Source: an uncultured Bacteroidaceae bacterium (lineage in GTDB: Bacteria > Bacteroidota > Bacteroidia > Bacteroidales > Bacteroidaceae). From it: DNA of 52,707 nucleotides. This document shows positions 25,819 to 33,928 of the stretch, piece by piece; within the stretch, counting starts at the first letter, position 1; each line of letters begins with the position of its first letter. The notes under the pieces are model-generated. The model did not search any database, was not told the origin of the DNA, and was given only the letters and a program-made list of their open reading frames with translations. The position numbers and the translations under genes are program-made. The stretch is taken from NCBI GenBank assembly GCA_905234125.1, contig CAJOGQ010000018.1, forward strand, positions 1-52,707. The letters are read 5' to 3'.

Positions 25819-27305
25819 TGCATTGGCAGAACTATCCGCTGATTCGCCTCATCATCCCCTTCACGTTGGGCATGATTGGGGCGAATGTTTTCATCAGCCA
25901 CATGGACATGGTGGTGCTGTTCATCCTGTGTTGTGTGGTGCTTGCCTTCTCTTTCTTTTTCATCAAGACATCGTCAACTGACAAGGACGGAAAGTTTGGC
26001 TTTGTGGCGATGACGCTCTTCTTCTTGATAGGCATGACGCTCTATACGGGGAAATATCGCCACATCGAAAAGGGAATGCCTGCCGACTCCACAGTCGTAC
26101 AAGGAACGCTGGTGGAACTGCCGAAAGAGAAAGCACATTCGTGGGCCATCGAGGTGAAGCAAGAAAATGGGGTACACATTATTATATATATAGGGAACCA
26201 ACCTGAGTGTTTGGCTTTGGGTGACACCATCATGGCCAAGGTTCGTCATCTCAATGCCACTAACCATTGTGAGAATGACACCTTCAAGACCTACAATGAT
26301 TATTTGTTTTATCATGGCATCTGCGCTACAGCCTATACGCCACCTGGTCAGTGGCTTGTAAGACCTTGCACAACCCAACGTTCTTTGCTTCTCTCTGCCA
26401 AGACCTTGCAAGAACGGCTCCATCAGATTTATGAGGAACACGGCATCAGTGATGAAGCAGGCAGCATCATCGAGGCCATGACCATCGGACGAAAGACTGA
26501 CCTGCCTAAAGAGACTCGCAACGCTTTTGCCCATGCTGGCATCAGTCACATCTTGGCTTTGTCAGGATTTCATGTGGGCATCATCGTCCTGATGATACAG
26601 GTGTTCTTCTTCAAGACCTTTTTGCCCCTCCGTTGGCAATGGATCAGCAACATCTTCATCATCGTCACGCTTTGGGGCTATGCCTTCCTGACAGGATTTT
26701 CTCCCTCGTTAGTGCGTGCCACGACAATGTTCACTATCCTCTTGCTCTGCCAATCGCTGCAACGTGACGCCTTCTCTCCCAACTCTTGTGCCCTTGCCTT
26801 CTTCATCATGCTATGCATCAACCCATTTTATCTGCATGACATTGGTTTCCAATTGTCTTTTATTGCTGTGGGGAGCATCAGCATCTTCAATCGTCGCATC
26901 ATCACCTCATGCCCCAGCCATAACGCTTGGATTCGACTTTTATGGAGTACGGTTGCCATCACCCTGCTCTGCTCCATCTTTACAGCACCACTCGTTGCTG
27001 TTCACTTTGGACGTATTCCACTTCTCACCATCGTCAGCAACCTTGCAGTCCTTCCTTTCGTTTATCTCCTGATGTCATGCAGCATCCTCTGGTGGCTCTT
27101 CCTTTGGTGCGAACCCATCAACAACCTTCTCACCGATCTGCTCAACTGGACAGCCAACACGATGAACAGCATCACCCACCAAATCTCCACTCTACCCTAC
27201 GCCACCATCCATTGGCAGCCAAACGTATGGATCACTTTGGGCTGTTACGCTATCCTGCTCACACTCACCTACTTCATCCTCACCCACAAATCGACAAAAG
27301 CATGA
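25818..27305 (+). CDS. ComEC/Rec2-type membrane protein
   Basis: Polytopic inner-membrane protein of the family that forms the DNA uptake channel in competent bacteria. 495 residues. The N-terminal part (DUF4131-like; LIIPFTLGMIGANVFISHMD then more helices) is followed by an OB-like soluble part and the Competence domain starting at about 230: AFAHAGISHILALSGFHVGI, TGFSPSLVRATTMFTILLLC and DIGFQLSFIAVGSISIF. The C-terminal metallo-beta-lactamase domain present in longer ComEC proteins is absent, as in many Bacteroidetes. Whether this organism is naturally transformable is not known from the window. It overlaps rpe by one base. Confidence 0.9.
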   Translation: MHWQNYPLIRLIIPFTLGMIGANVFISHMDMVVLFILCCVVLAFSFFFIKTSSTDKDGKFGFVAMTLFFLIGMTLYTGKYRHIEKGMPADSTVVQGTLVELPKEKAHSWAIEVKQENGVHIIIYIGNQPECLALGDTIMAKVRHLNATNHCENDTFKTYNDYLFYHGICATAYTPPGQWLVRPCTTQRSLLLSAKTLQERLHQIYEEHGISDEAGSIIEAMTIGRKTDLPKETRNAFAHAGISHILALSGFHVGIIVLMIQVFFFKTFLPLRWQWISNIFIIVTLWGYAFLTGFSPSLVRATTMFTILLLCQSLQRDAFSPNSCALAFFIMLCINPFYLHDIGFQLSFIAVGSISIFNRRIITSCPSHNAWIRLLWSTVAITLLCSIFTAPLVAVHFGRIPLLTIVSNLAVLPFVYLLMSCSILWWLFLWCEPINNLLTDLLNWTANTMNSITHQISTLPYATIHWQPNVWITLGCYAILLTLTYFILTHKSTKA

Positions 27306-27369
27306 ATCATAACATGTTAGGCGGGTATCAGGGGGAGCCTTTTCTGCAAAAAGATTACGATGAAAAAGA

Positions 27370-28290
27370 TCACTTAATCGCTTCCTTCACCCCACTTATG
27401 TGGCTGCGGGAAACGGGGATGGATTCGTGGCAATGTTTGATGATGAGTTGCATGGTGCCGGAGTGAGAGACGATTTGCTCCACCTGGCCGAGGTTGACGA
27501 GAAAGGCACGGTGGCAACGGACAATCATGGGATAGGCATGCAGGTCGTCCTCCATCTGCTTGGAGGTGGCGCGGAGCATGTCAGAGCGCACTTGGCCGTC
27601 GTGCAGTTGATAAACTTTCACATAGTTGCCGACTGCCTCTATATATAAAAGATGAGAGATGTCGAGGGTGATGGACTCGCTGGTGGTGCCAGTGAGGGTG
27701 ACAGATTCCCCAAGCCTCTCCGAAAGAGGAGATTTCTGTCCATCGGAGGAGGCGAGCGCTTCTGCATTTTCGCCTTTTGACGGGATTGCGGAGGTCTCTT
27801 CCTGCATCCTTTTCAGTTGCTCGTTCAGCAGTTTGGTTTCCCTTAGTTCTGTAGCTAAATAGCGGCTGCGGAACTTGAAGCGCCAGTAGAGGCCGACGGC
27901 GAAGGAGCAGAAAGCAACAATGAGCAAAGTCTCGAAGAAGTTGCTCCATGAGAGCAGGTTGCCCGCCACCCGATCGTTCAGCATGAAGTGGCGATAGAGA
28001 CAAATCATCAGGGAAATCAGCGGAGTGTTGATAATCTGGAACCAAAGATTGCGTCGGATGATGTAGTCAACGCCTCGATCGAGCGAACCCGGTTTGCGCA
28101 GGATATACTTCAGGATGGCGTCTGTCAGCATGCAGATGCCGATGCCCATCGCCCACACGACCAACAGATGCACGTATGCCTGCCACTGCCAGGCTTCGAG
28201 TCCGAAGGGCTTGAACACCGCCAATGCCACCACCACAAACGTGGTGCTGAACACACGGATCATGATCGTTGTTTTGATGCCTTTGTTCAT
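27370..28290 (-). CDS. Membrane-bound LytTR transcriptional regulator
   Basis: 306 residues from the ATG at 28,290 (MNKGIKTTIMIRV). Four hydrophobic segments (VFSTTFVVVALAVFKPFGLE, AYVHLLVVWAMGIGICML, IINTPLISLMICLYRHF, FFETLLIVAFCSFAVGLYW) are followed by a short coiled coil and a C-terminal LytTR DNA-binding domain (ISHLLYIEAVGNYVKVYQL, LRATSKQMEDDL, MIVRCHRAFLVNLGQVEQI). The layout is common in Bacteroidetes. Between the coiled coil and LytTR lies GQKSPLSERLGESVTL, encoded by a CCTCT...AGAGG palindromic repeat. A start 21 codons upstream is rejected because the promoter -7 box lies within it. The mRNA would have almost no leader. Confidence 0.87.
   Translation of the reverse strand: MNKGIKTTIMIRVFSTTFVVVALAVFKPFGLEAWQWQAYVHLLVVWAMGIGICMLTDAILKYILRKPGSLDRGVDYIIRRNLWFQIINTPLISLMICLYRHFMLNDRVAGNLLSWSNFFETLLIVAFCSFAVGLYWRFKFRSRYLATELRETKLLNEQLKRMQEETSAIPSKGENAEALASSDGQKSPLSERLGESVTLTGTTSESITLDISHLLYIEAVGNYVKVYQLHDGQVRSDMLRATSKQMEDDLHAYPMIVRCHRAFLVNLGQVEQIVSHSGTMQLIIKHCHESIPVSRSHISGVKEAIK
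27706..27737. repeat. CCTCTccgaaAGAGG palindrome inside the LytTR gene
   Basis: CCCCAAGCCTCTCCGAAAGA then GGAGATTTCTG. The core matches the palindrome at 372-390 and resembles AAGTCTCCCGCGAAAGAGGG at 7334-7353. Confidence 0.6.
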
Positions 28291-28297
28291 ACGGTCG

Positions 28298-28306
28298 GCA
28301 AAGGTA
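28298..28306 (-). promoter_or_regulatory. Promoter -7 box of the LytTR gene
   Basis: TACCTTTGC on the minus strand ends 8 bases before the ATG at 28,290, leaving a leader of only a few bases. Confidence 0.7.
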
Positions 28307-28407
28307 CGAATAAAATGTGAAAAAACACTGCCATTCATCCCATTTTCTGCCATTCATCCCACAAAATCTGTCAGTCGTCACAAACGCAGGCCGTATATCC
28401 CAGATAT

Positions 28408-28440
28408 TTGCACGTTCGGAAAATACCTCATAACTTTGCA
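28408..28440 (+). promoter_or_regulatory. Promoter of the truncated M13 gene
   Basis: TTG at 28,408-28,410 and TAACTTTGCA at 28,431-28,440, 20 bases apart. The leader is about 55 bases. Confidence 0.7.
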
Positions 28441-28503
28441 CTCGAAAAAGTTCCAGCAAGGTAAAAAAATACATTAAGTTTAACTCTTTAAAACAACAAG
28501 ACA

Positions 28504-29193
28504 ATGAAAAAAATGATTTTCGCCGCTGCAATGGCACTCGCTTGCATGACCAGCACAGCACACAACAACGAAGAGACCTCTCAGAGCGTGAATAACCCCA
28601 GCACCGGTATGGAGGCCATCCAGTCCTACCTGCAACAAGTGCGCAACGCCCAGTCGCGTGACGAACTGCTCCAAATGATGTGCACCCTCGACGCCAAGGG
28701 CTTTGACACCGCCCTTTTCGACCTTGAGGTGAAGGCCAACCCCTTCGATGCCTCTGAATATATGATGCGCGTGGAGCCCAGCGCCGCCACCCTGCCATGG
28801 GAGTATTACGCCAAACCCGATGCCCGGCAACAGGCTGAGGTCGATGCCATCCGAAGCCAGAACAAGAAGCTTTTCAAGATGGCCGGCTACAGCGACGCTG
28901 AGGCTGAGCAGAAGATGCAGGGCGCATGGATCATCGAGCACCAGATGGCCATCAAAAGCCACGAAGACAAGCAGGCCTCCACGATGTCATGGGCACAGCT
29001 CCGCAACGATTACAAGGGCATTGACTGGGATGCCTACCGCGACCAGATTGGCTGTCCGAAAGACATCAACATGGTCATTGTTCCCCAGTCGGCTCCCCTC
29101 CATATGGCAGAGTACATCCTCGCCAACACTGGCATCGAAAGCCTGAAAGCCTACATCGAGCTCCACGTCCTCAAGACCAAGTTCGCTGGCTGA
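28504..29193 (+). pseudogene. N-terminal fragment of an M13 (PepO/neprilysin) peptidase
   Basis: 229 residues with a signal peptide (MKKMIFAAAMALACMTSTA). Residues 30-229 match the N-terminal lobe of peptidase family M13: IQSYLQQVRNAQSRDELLQM, EYMMRVEPSAATLPWEYYA, and SWAQLRNDYKGIDWDAYRDQ then IESLKAYIELHVLKTKFAG. A full-length M13 enzyme has about 670 residues with HExxH and ENxAD zinc motifs in the C-terminal half. None of that is present: the frame ends in a clean TGA followed by a perfect terminator and a tRNA. It has an intact promoter, signal peptide and terminator, so it may be expressed as an inactive domain. Whether it is a decayed gene or a deliberate binding protein is open. Confidence 0.75.
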
Positions 29194-29234
29194 ACAGGGA
29201 TTACGGAAGATAACGTACAACCGTTGAAATATCA

Positions 29235-29262
29235 AGAAAGAGTGGCCAATGCCACTCTTTCT
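29235..29262. terminator. Perfect 12-bp stem-loop between the M13 fragment and tRNA-Pro
   Basis: AGAAAGAGTGGC, loop CAAT, GCCACTCTTTCT, then CATTTTA on the plus strand. It can serve both convergent transcripts. Confidence 0.85.
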
Positions 29263-29272
29263 CATTTTATAG

Positions 29273-29346
29273 TCGGGAAGACCAGACTCGAACTGGCGAC
29301 CACGCGCCCCCCAGACGCGTACGCTAACCAACTGCGCTACTTCCCG
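29273..29346 (-). tRNA. tRNA-Pro, anticodon GGG
   Basis: Read on the minus strand: acceptor stem CGGGAAG/CTTCCCG, D-arm GCGCAGTTGGTTAGCGT, anticodon stem CGCGT/GCGCG with loop CTGGGGG (anticodon GGG), T-arm with TTCGAGT, discriminator A. The 3' CCA is not encoded. It has its own promoter upstream. Confidence 0.95.
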
Positions 29347-29384
29347 ATTGATTTGCTTGGAACAGGTCGTTCCGTGAAATCGGG

Positions 29385-29417
29385 TGCAAAGGTAATGCAA
29401 ATTTTAGACACTACAAA
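29385..29417 (-). promoter_or_regulatory. Promoter of tRNA-Pro
   Basis: Minus strand: TTTG at 29,417-29,414 and TACCTTTGCA at 29,394-29,385, 20 bases apart; a textbook Bacteroidetes promoter. Confidence 0.85.
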
Positions 29418-29570
29418 ATAAAAGAATACTTTTTTTCATTTTTAATGTCAAAATGTCCTCAACCTTATCCAACGACTCCTCTTCTTCATGTGTTTGAGTT
29501 TTTGAGATTGTTTATTATAGAATATGTGCGAAATCTGTCACAAAAGCAAGGATAATTGACGAGAAATCAT

Positions 29571-29580
29571 TACCTTTGCA
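29571..29580 (+). promoter_or_regulatory. Promoter -7 box of the HAD hydrolase gene
   Basis: TACCTTTGCA, 15 bases upstream of the ATG at 29,596. The rest of 29,418-29,570 holds nothing recognisable. Confidence 0.7.
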
Positions 29581-29595
29581 GGAAAATTTACATTT

Positions 29596-30342
29596 ATGGC
29601 TACATTTTGGACAAAAAGGAATGAAGATATCGAGGATGAGAAGACTGCGATGCCTTGGGGAGAACTGTTTGTGAAGGGCGATAGGAACATCCCTCGCAGA
29701 CGAAAAGTGAAGGTGGCGCTGTTCGACTTAGACGGCACATTGGTGGATACGGAAGATCAGTACACCATCTTTTGGGGTGCGACAGCACGCAAATACCGTC
29801 CTGATGTGCCCAGACTGGAGTTTCTCATCAAGGGAACGACCCTCACCAACATCTTCGCTACCTATTTCCCAGACCCTCAGTGGCAGAAGGACATCACCAA
29901 AGAACTCATTGTTTGGGAGGCACAAATGCGCTATGAGTTCTACCCTGGGGTGCTCCCCTTCCTCGAAGACCTAAAGCGGAATGGGGTGCAGTGTGCTGTT
30001 GTGACGAGTTCCGACCAATCCAAAATGGCCAGCGTGAGAAGGCAGATTCCTCAGTTGGACAGCCTCTTCGACAAGGTGCTTACAGCCGAAGACTTCACAG
30101 CGTCCAAGCCGGCTCCTGACTGCTATCTCTTGGGTGCCAAGACTTTCAATGCCGACATTGACGAGTGTGTCGTGTTTGAGGATGCCTACACAGGATTGCA
30201 AGCCGGCATGGCCTCTGGCATCTTCACCATCGGACTGCCCACAGGACACACGAAAGAGGAAATCAAGGACAAGTGCAACTATGTGCTCGACAGCTTCGAA
30301 GGCATGACCTTCGAACGCCTGACCAGATTGCTGGAGAAGTGA
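29596..30342 (+). CDS. HAD-superfamily hydrolase, beta-phosphoglucomutase/phosphatase-like
   Basis: 248 residues, cytosolic. Motif I is VALFDLDGTLVDTEDQYT (nucleophile Asp and second Asp), motif II is AVVTSSDQSK, motif III has the Lys in DFTASKPAPDCYLLGAK, and motif IV is VVFEDAYTGLQAGMASG. The helical cap between motifs I and II is C1-type as in PGMB and phosphoglycolate phosphatase. The substrate cannot be told. The first 36 residues (MATFWTKRNEDIEDEKTAMP onward) precede the domain; the start fits the promoter spacing, so the extension is real rather than a mis-start. It converges with the sigma-factor gene 9 bases away, and no terminator is visible between them. Confidence 0.9.
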   Translation: MATFWTKRNEDIEDEKTAMPWGELFVKGDRNIPRRRKVKVALFDLDGTLVDTEDQYTIFWGATARKYRPDVPRLEFLIKGTTLTNIFATYFPDPQWQKDITKELIVWEAQMRYEFYPGVLPFLEDLKRNGVQCAVVTSSDQSKMASVRRQIPQLDSLFDKVLTAEDFTASKPAPDCYLLGAKTFNADIDECVVFEDAYTGLQAGMASGIFTIGLPTGHTKEEIKDKCNYVLDSFEGMTFERLTRLLEK

Positions 30343-30351
30343 CCATCAAAA

Positions 30352-30945
30352 TTACGATGCCATGCTGATGCCACGTTCGTAGGCCATGTGGCGGAGGTTG
30401 AGGATGGCATAGCGCATGCGACCAAGGGCTGTGTTGATGCTGCACTTGGTCTTTTGGGCGATTTCCTTAAAGGAGAGTTCGTCATACACACGCATCATCA
30501 GTACTTCACGCTGTGAGTCTGGCAACAGGGCGATGAGCCCCCTCACCTCTTGCAGGGTCTGCTGGTCAATCATTTCCTGTTCTCGATTCTCATTGACGGC
30601 GATTTCGGCCTGACTGAAGAGATCCACTTCTGTATCGTCGTTGGACAGGATTTTCTCGGAAGGTGTGGTGCGGTAGTAGTCGATGAGGTGGTTGTGCACA
30701 ATGCGCATCAGCCATGAAGAGAACTTGCCGGTCTCTTCGTATTGCCCGTTCTTGAGACGCACAACAACCTTAATGAAGACATCTTGGAAGAGATCTTCAG
30801 CGAGTTCTTGACTTTTGACGGAGTAGAGGAAATAGGAGAATACCTTCTGCTCGTAGCGCTTCAACAAAGTGTCAAATGCACCATTATTACCTAATGCGTA
30901 CAGACCGACTAATTGTTCGTCGGTGAGTTCTGCTAAGTGCTTCAT
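30352..30945 (-). CDS. ECF-type RNA polymerase sigma factor
   Basis: 197 residues. Region 2 covers about 10-85 (LVGLYALGNNGAFDTLLKRY, AEDLFQDVFIKVVVRLKNG, FSSWLMRIVHNHLIDYYR). A linker with acidic residues precedes region 4 (LLPDSQREVLMMRVYDELSF, KEIAQKTKCSINTALGRMRY). This is the standard two-domain ECF layout. No anti-sigma factor is next to it on either side, unlike SusC-linked sigma factors, which normally come with a FecR gene. It is flanked by a convergent HAD gene and by fmt, so it is a lone regulator. The 3' end (residues after 185) diverges from the core. Target genes are unknown. Confidence 0.9.
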   Translation of the reverse strand: MKHLAELTDEQLVGLYALGNNGAFDTLLKRYEQKVFSYFLYSVKSQELAEDLFQDVFIKVVVRLKNGQYEETGKFSSWLMRIVHNHLIDYYRTTPSEKILSNDDTEVDLFSQAEIAVNENREQEMIDQQTLQEVRGLIALLPDSQREVLMMRVYDELSFKEIAQKTKCSINTALGRMRYAILNLRHMAYERGISMAS

Positions 30946-31075
30946 TATGCTTTTTGAATTGGTTTAGCGTAATGATGTTTCGATAGGCAAAAATGTTTTT
31001 TGAGCGTTAATAATTCTTTTATTTTGTCAAATGACGTTGCAAAGTAACAGCATTTATTTGAATCGTGCAAATTTT

Positions 31076-32038
31076 TTACACAAAAAATGCGTTTTCACCT
31101 AACTTTAGGCCTCTCAACAGGTCTTCTACGGGCATTTTTTTCTTTCCTTCAAGCTGTAGCACCTTTATATTGAGCCATCCGTCGGCTGTGGCAACACGAA
31201 GAATATTCTTTCCGTCAGAGCATAGCTCCCCAACCTCACCCCCTTGGGGGAACGGGGAACCAGGGAGAGGGTCTGCTTCATATATCTTGACCGATTTGCC
31301 CTCCAATGTTGTCCATGCGGCAGGGTAAGGGGAAAGGCCGCGTATGAAGTCATACACTTTCTTGGTGGGTTGGTTCCAATCAATGCGACAAGTCTCACGG
31401 AAAATTTTGGGAGCTGGGGTGAGGGGAATGTCCTTGAACTGGTCCTGAGGAATGGATGTGACGGTACCTGCGATGATGTTATCCACCGTTTCTGTGACCA
31501 ACTGTCCGCTCAATACCATCAGCTTGTCGTGTACATCACCTACGTTGTCTGTGTCGGCAATGGGAATACGAACTTGCTGGATGATGTCGCCTGTGTCAAT
31601 CTCATGTTTGAGGAAGAAGGTGGTGATGCCTGTTTCAGTCTCGCCATTGATGACAGCCCAGTTGATGGGAGCCGCACCCCGATACTTGGGCAGGAGGCTG
31701 GCATGGGCATTGAAAGTGCCGAGTGGGGGCATGCTCCACACGACCTCTGGCAACATACGGAACGCGACCACAATCTGAAGGTCTGCTTTCAGTTGACGTA
31801 GCTCCTCCACGAAAGCCGGGTCTTTGAGCTTCTCTGGTTGCAAGACTTTCAGACCGTGTTCAACGGCATATTGCTTGACTGGACTGGGTTGGAGCACGCT
31901 GCCGTGGCGCCCCATGGGTTTATCGGGCATGGTGATGACGGCCACTACGTTGTAGCCACCTTCGACTAAAGCACGTAGGCTCTCGACAGCAAAGTCGGGC
32001 GTACCCATATATACGATTCGTAAATCTTCTTTTGTCAT
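31076..32038 (-). CDS. fmt: Methionyl-tRNA formyltransferase with a repeat-encoded loop
   Basis: Formylates Met-tRNA for translation initiation. 320 residues from the ATG at 32,038 (MTKEDLRIVYMGTPDFAVES); seven codons further upstream come from an AAATGAGAAA repeat. Catalytic residues lie in FNAHASLLPKYRGAAPINWA (Asn, His) and the Asp follows in FFLKHEIDTGDIIQQ. The C-terminal domain begins near PYPAAWTTLEGKSVKIYEA, and then DPLPGSPFPQGGEVGELC interrupts the usual strand turn before SDGKNILRVATADG. It is encoded by CCTCACCCCCTTGGGGGAAC-type palindromic DNA (31,231-31,275). The downstream ClC gene is separated by an AAATGATA array. Confidence 0.95.
   Translation of the reverse strand: MTKEDLRIVYMGTPDFAVESLRALVEGGYNVVAVITMPDKPMGRHGSVLQPSPVKQYAVEHGLKVLQPEKLKDPAFVEELRQLKADLQIVVAFRMLPEVVWSMPPLGTFNAHASLLPKYRGAAPINWAVINGETETGITTFFLKHEIDTGDIIQQVRIPIADTDNVGDVHDKLMVLSGQLVTETVDNIIAGTVTSIPQDQFKDIPLTPAPKIFRETCRIDWNQPTKKVYDFIRGLSPYPAAWTTLEGKSVKIYEADPLPGSPFPQGGEVGELCSDGKNILRVATADGWLNIKVLQLEGKKKMPVEDLLRGLKLGENAFFV
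31231..31275. repeat. Palindromic G/C-rich repeat inside fmt
   Basis: Contains CCCCCTTGGGGG (palindrome) followed by GGGGAACCAGGGAGAGGGTC; translated as DPLPGSPFPQGGEVG. Confidence 0.75.
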
Positions 32039-32039
32039 T

Positions 32040-32112
32040 TTCTTTTTCTCATTTCTCATTTATCATTTGTCATTTCTCATTTATCATTTGTCATTTATCA
32101 TTTAGCGCAGCG
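32040..32112 (-). repeat. AAATGATA-type array with GCGCTGCGC head, between ClC and fmt
   Basis: Minus strand: GCGCTGCGCTAAATGATAAA and then ATGACAAATG units. Head at 32,101-32,112, just after the ClC stop; tail reaches the fmt start. Members of the same family: 34,499-34,538, 36,150-36,193, 36,563-36,597, 37,486-37,516, 38,085-38,112 and 38,873-38,917. Confidence 0.8.
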
Positions 32113-32113
32113 C

Positions 32114-33925
32114 TCACTCTTGGCTGAATTTGATGAGGGTTTCGCGATAACTGGTGAAGAGACCTGAACGGGAAACGAATCCGAGATAGTGGTGCTCTTC
32201 ATCGACTACAGGAAGGTTCCAGGCTTTGGTCTCCTTGAATTTCTCAATGGCAACCTTGGGTGAGTCGTTGACTAACAGTACAGCAGGAGGGTCTTTCATG
32301 AACTGACCAGCCGTGTATTGTCGGTAGAGTTCTGGACGGAAAATGTAGAGACGGACAGAGTCTAATGAGACCACGCCCAACAACTTCCCGCTGGAGGCGA
32401 CCACTGGAAAGATGTTGCGATGGGACTTGGCGATGGTGGACACGAACTTATTGAAGGGCATATCGACCGTGATGGGTTGGTAGTCGCGTTCGATAAGCGA
32501 TTCAAGATTCAACACTGTGAGGATGGCATTGTCCTTGTCGTGGGTGAGCAATTGCCCTTTACGTGCCAGACGCATAGCGTAGATGCTGTGAGGTTCGAAG
32601 AGGTTGATGGTCAGATAGGACACAGCCGATACTATCATCAGGGGAACGAAAAGGTCGTAACCACCTGTGAGTTCGGCAATAAGGAAAATGCCTGTGAGAG
32701 GAGCGTGCATCACGCCAGACATGAGTCCTGCCATGCCATAGAGCCCGCAGTTTTTAGGAGAGACATAACAGGAATCACCCATCGTCAGACCGAACCCCAT
32801 GTCCCAAAGGTTGGCAAAGATGAAACCTGCGATGCAACCCAGAAAGAGGCTGGGTGCGAACACACCACCACATCCTCCACCACCATTAGTGGCTGTCGTG
32901 GCAAACACCTTGAGGAGGAGCACGAGCCCTAAATAGATGAGCAGGTTGCTTTCGTTGCCGTAGAAGATGGTGTTGTGCATGATTTCCTTTTCAGGAGCCT
33001 CGTTGATGAGTTGGTTGATGACATCATATCCTTCGCCATACATGACTGGGAAGAAGTAAATCAGCACACCCAAAACGACAGCACCCAAGAGGAACTTGTA
33101 ACGCTTTTTCTGGATGCGTGCGAAGATGCCTTCGAACCAGTTCATGGCACGTGTGAAATAAAGGCTGACGAGTCCGCAGGCAATGCCTAAGACGATGCAC
33201 CCTGGGATGATGTCGATGGAGAAAGCCTTGTTGAGACTGAAATCAAATAGTGGTTCTGTCCCGTAGAAAGCATAGGAAACGCAAACGGAGGTGATGCTGG
33301 TGACCAGCAAGGGCAGGAGTGAGGAGAAACTCAAATCGAGCATCAGCACTTCGAGCACAAAGACCAAGCCTGCAATGGGGGCCTTAAACACGCCAGACAC
33401 GGCTCCTGCGGCTCCACAGCCAACCAGGAGCATCAGCGTCTTGGGAGGTAGATGGAAGCGTTTTCCAAAATCCGAGCCCCAGGCTGCACCAGTCAGTACA
33501 ATAGGTGCCTCGGCTCCCACAGAACCACCCATTCCGATGGTGATGGCAGAGGCAATCACGCTCGACCATCTGTTGTGGGACTTGATACGGCTTCTGCCTC
33601 GCGACATCGCATAGAGAATTTTCGTCACTCCATGGCTGATGTCGCCACGCACAATGTAATTCACAAACAGCAAAGACAGCAGAATGCCCACCGCAGGAAA
33701 GACAAGATAGAGCAGGTTCATGTTCTCGACCGCTAACTCAGAGGTCAGCAGGGTCTTCACCTCCTCAATCAGCCACTTCAGCACAAAAGCTGTCAACCCC
33801 GTACAAACACCTACCATCAGGCTGATCATCAGCACGATTTGTCGTTCTGTATGGTCACCCTTCAACCACTCCGTCAGGAAGTTGATCAGTTTGATTTCTT
33901 GGCGTCTAATTCCTATGAGGTTCAT
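32114..33925 (-). CDS. ClC-family chloride channel/transporter with CBS domains
   Basis: 603 residues. The membrane part (about 20-440) has the ClC signatures GVCTGLTAFVLKWLIEEVK, GGSVGAEAPIVLTGAAWGSD (the Glu of GAEAP corresponds to the gating Glu), GGGGCGGVFAPSLFLGCIAG (GxFxP) and GMAGLMSGVMHAPLTGIFLI. The C-terminal part holds two CBS domains (about 455-510 and 530-590), LIERDYQPITVDMPFNKFVS and FKETKAWNLPVVDEEHHYLG. It could be a channel or a proton/chloride antiporter; the second proton Glu is not evident to me. It lies 3 bases upstream (in transcription, downstream) of the sua5 gene, so cotranscription is likely. Confidence 0.93.
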   Translation of the reverse strand: MNLIGIRRQEIKLINFLTEWLKGDHTERQIVLMISLMVGVCTGLTAFVLKWLIEEVKTLLTSELAVENMNLLYLVFPAVGILLSLLFVNYIVRGDISHGVTKILYAMSRGRSRIKSHNRWSSVIASAITIGMGGSVGAEAPIVLTGAAWGSDFGKRFHLPPKTLMLLVGCGAAGAVSGVFKAPIAGLVFVLEVLMLDLSFSSLLPLLVTSITSVCVSYAFYGTEPLFDFSLNKAFSIDIIPGCIVLGIACGLVSLYFTRAMNWFEGIFARIQKKRYKFLLGAVVLGVLIYFFPVMYGEGYDVINQLINEAPEKEIMHNTIFYGNESNLLIYLGLVLLLKVFATTATNGGGGCGGVFAPSLFLGCIAGFIFANLWDMGFGLTMGDSCYVSPKNCGLYGMAGLMSGVMHAPLTGIFLIAELTGGYDLFVPLMIVSAVSYLTINLFEPHSIYAMRLARKGQLLTHDKDNAILTVLNLESLIERDYQPITVDMPFNKFVSTIAKSHRNIFPVVASSGKLLGVVSLDSVRLYIFRPELYRQYTAGQFMKDPPAVLLVNDSPKVAIEKFKETKAWNLPVVDEEHHYLGFVSRSGLFTSYRETLIKFSQE

Positions 33926-33928
33926 GTG

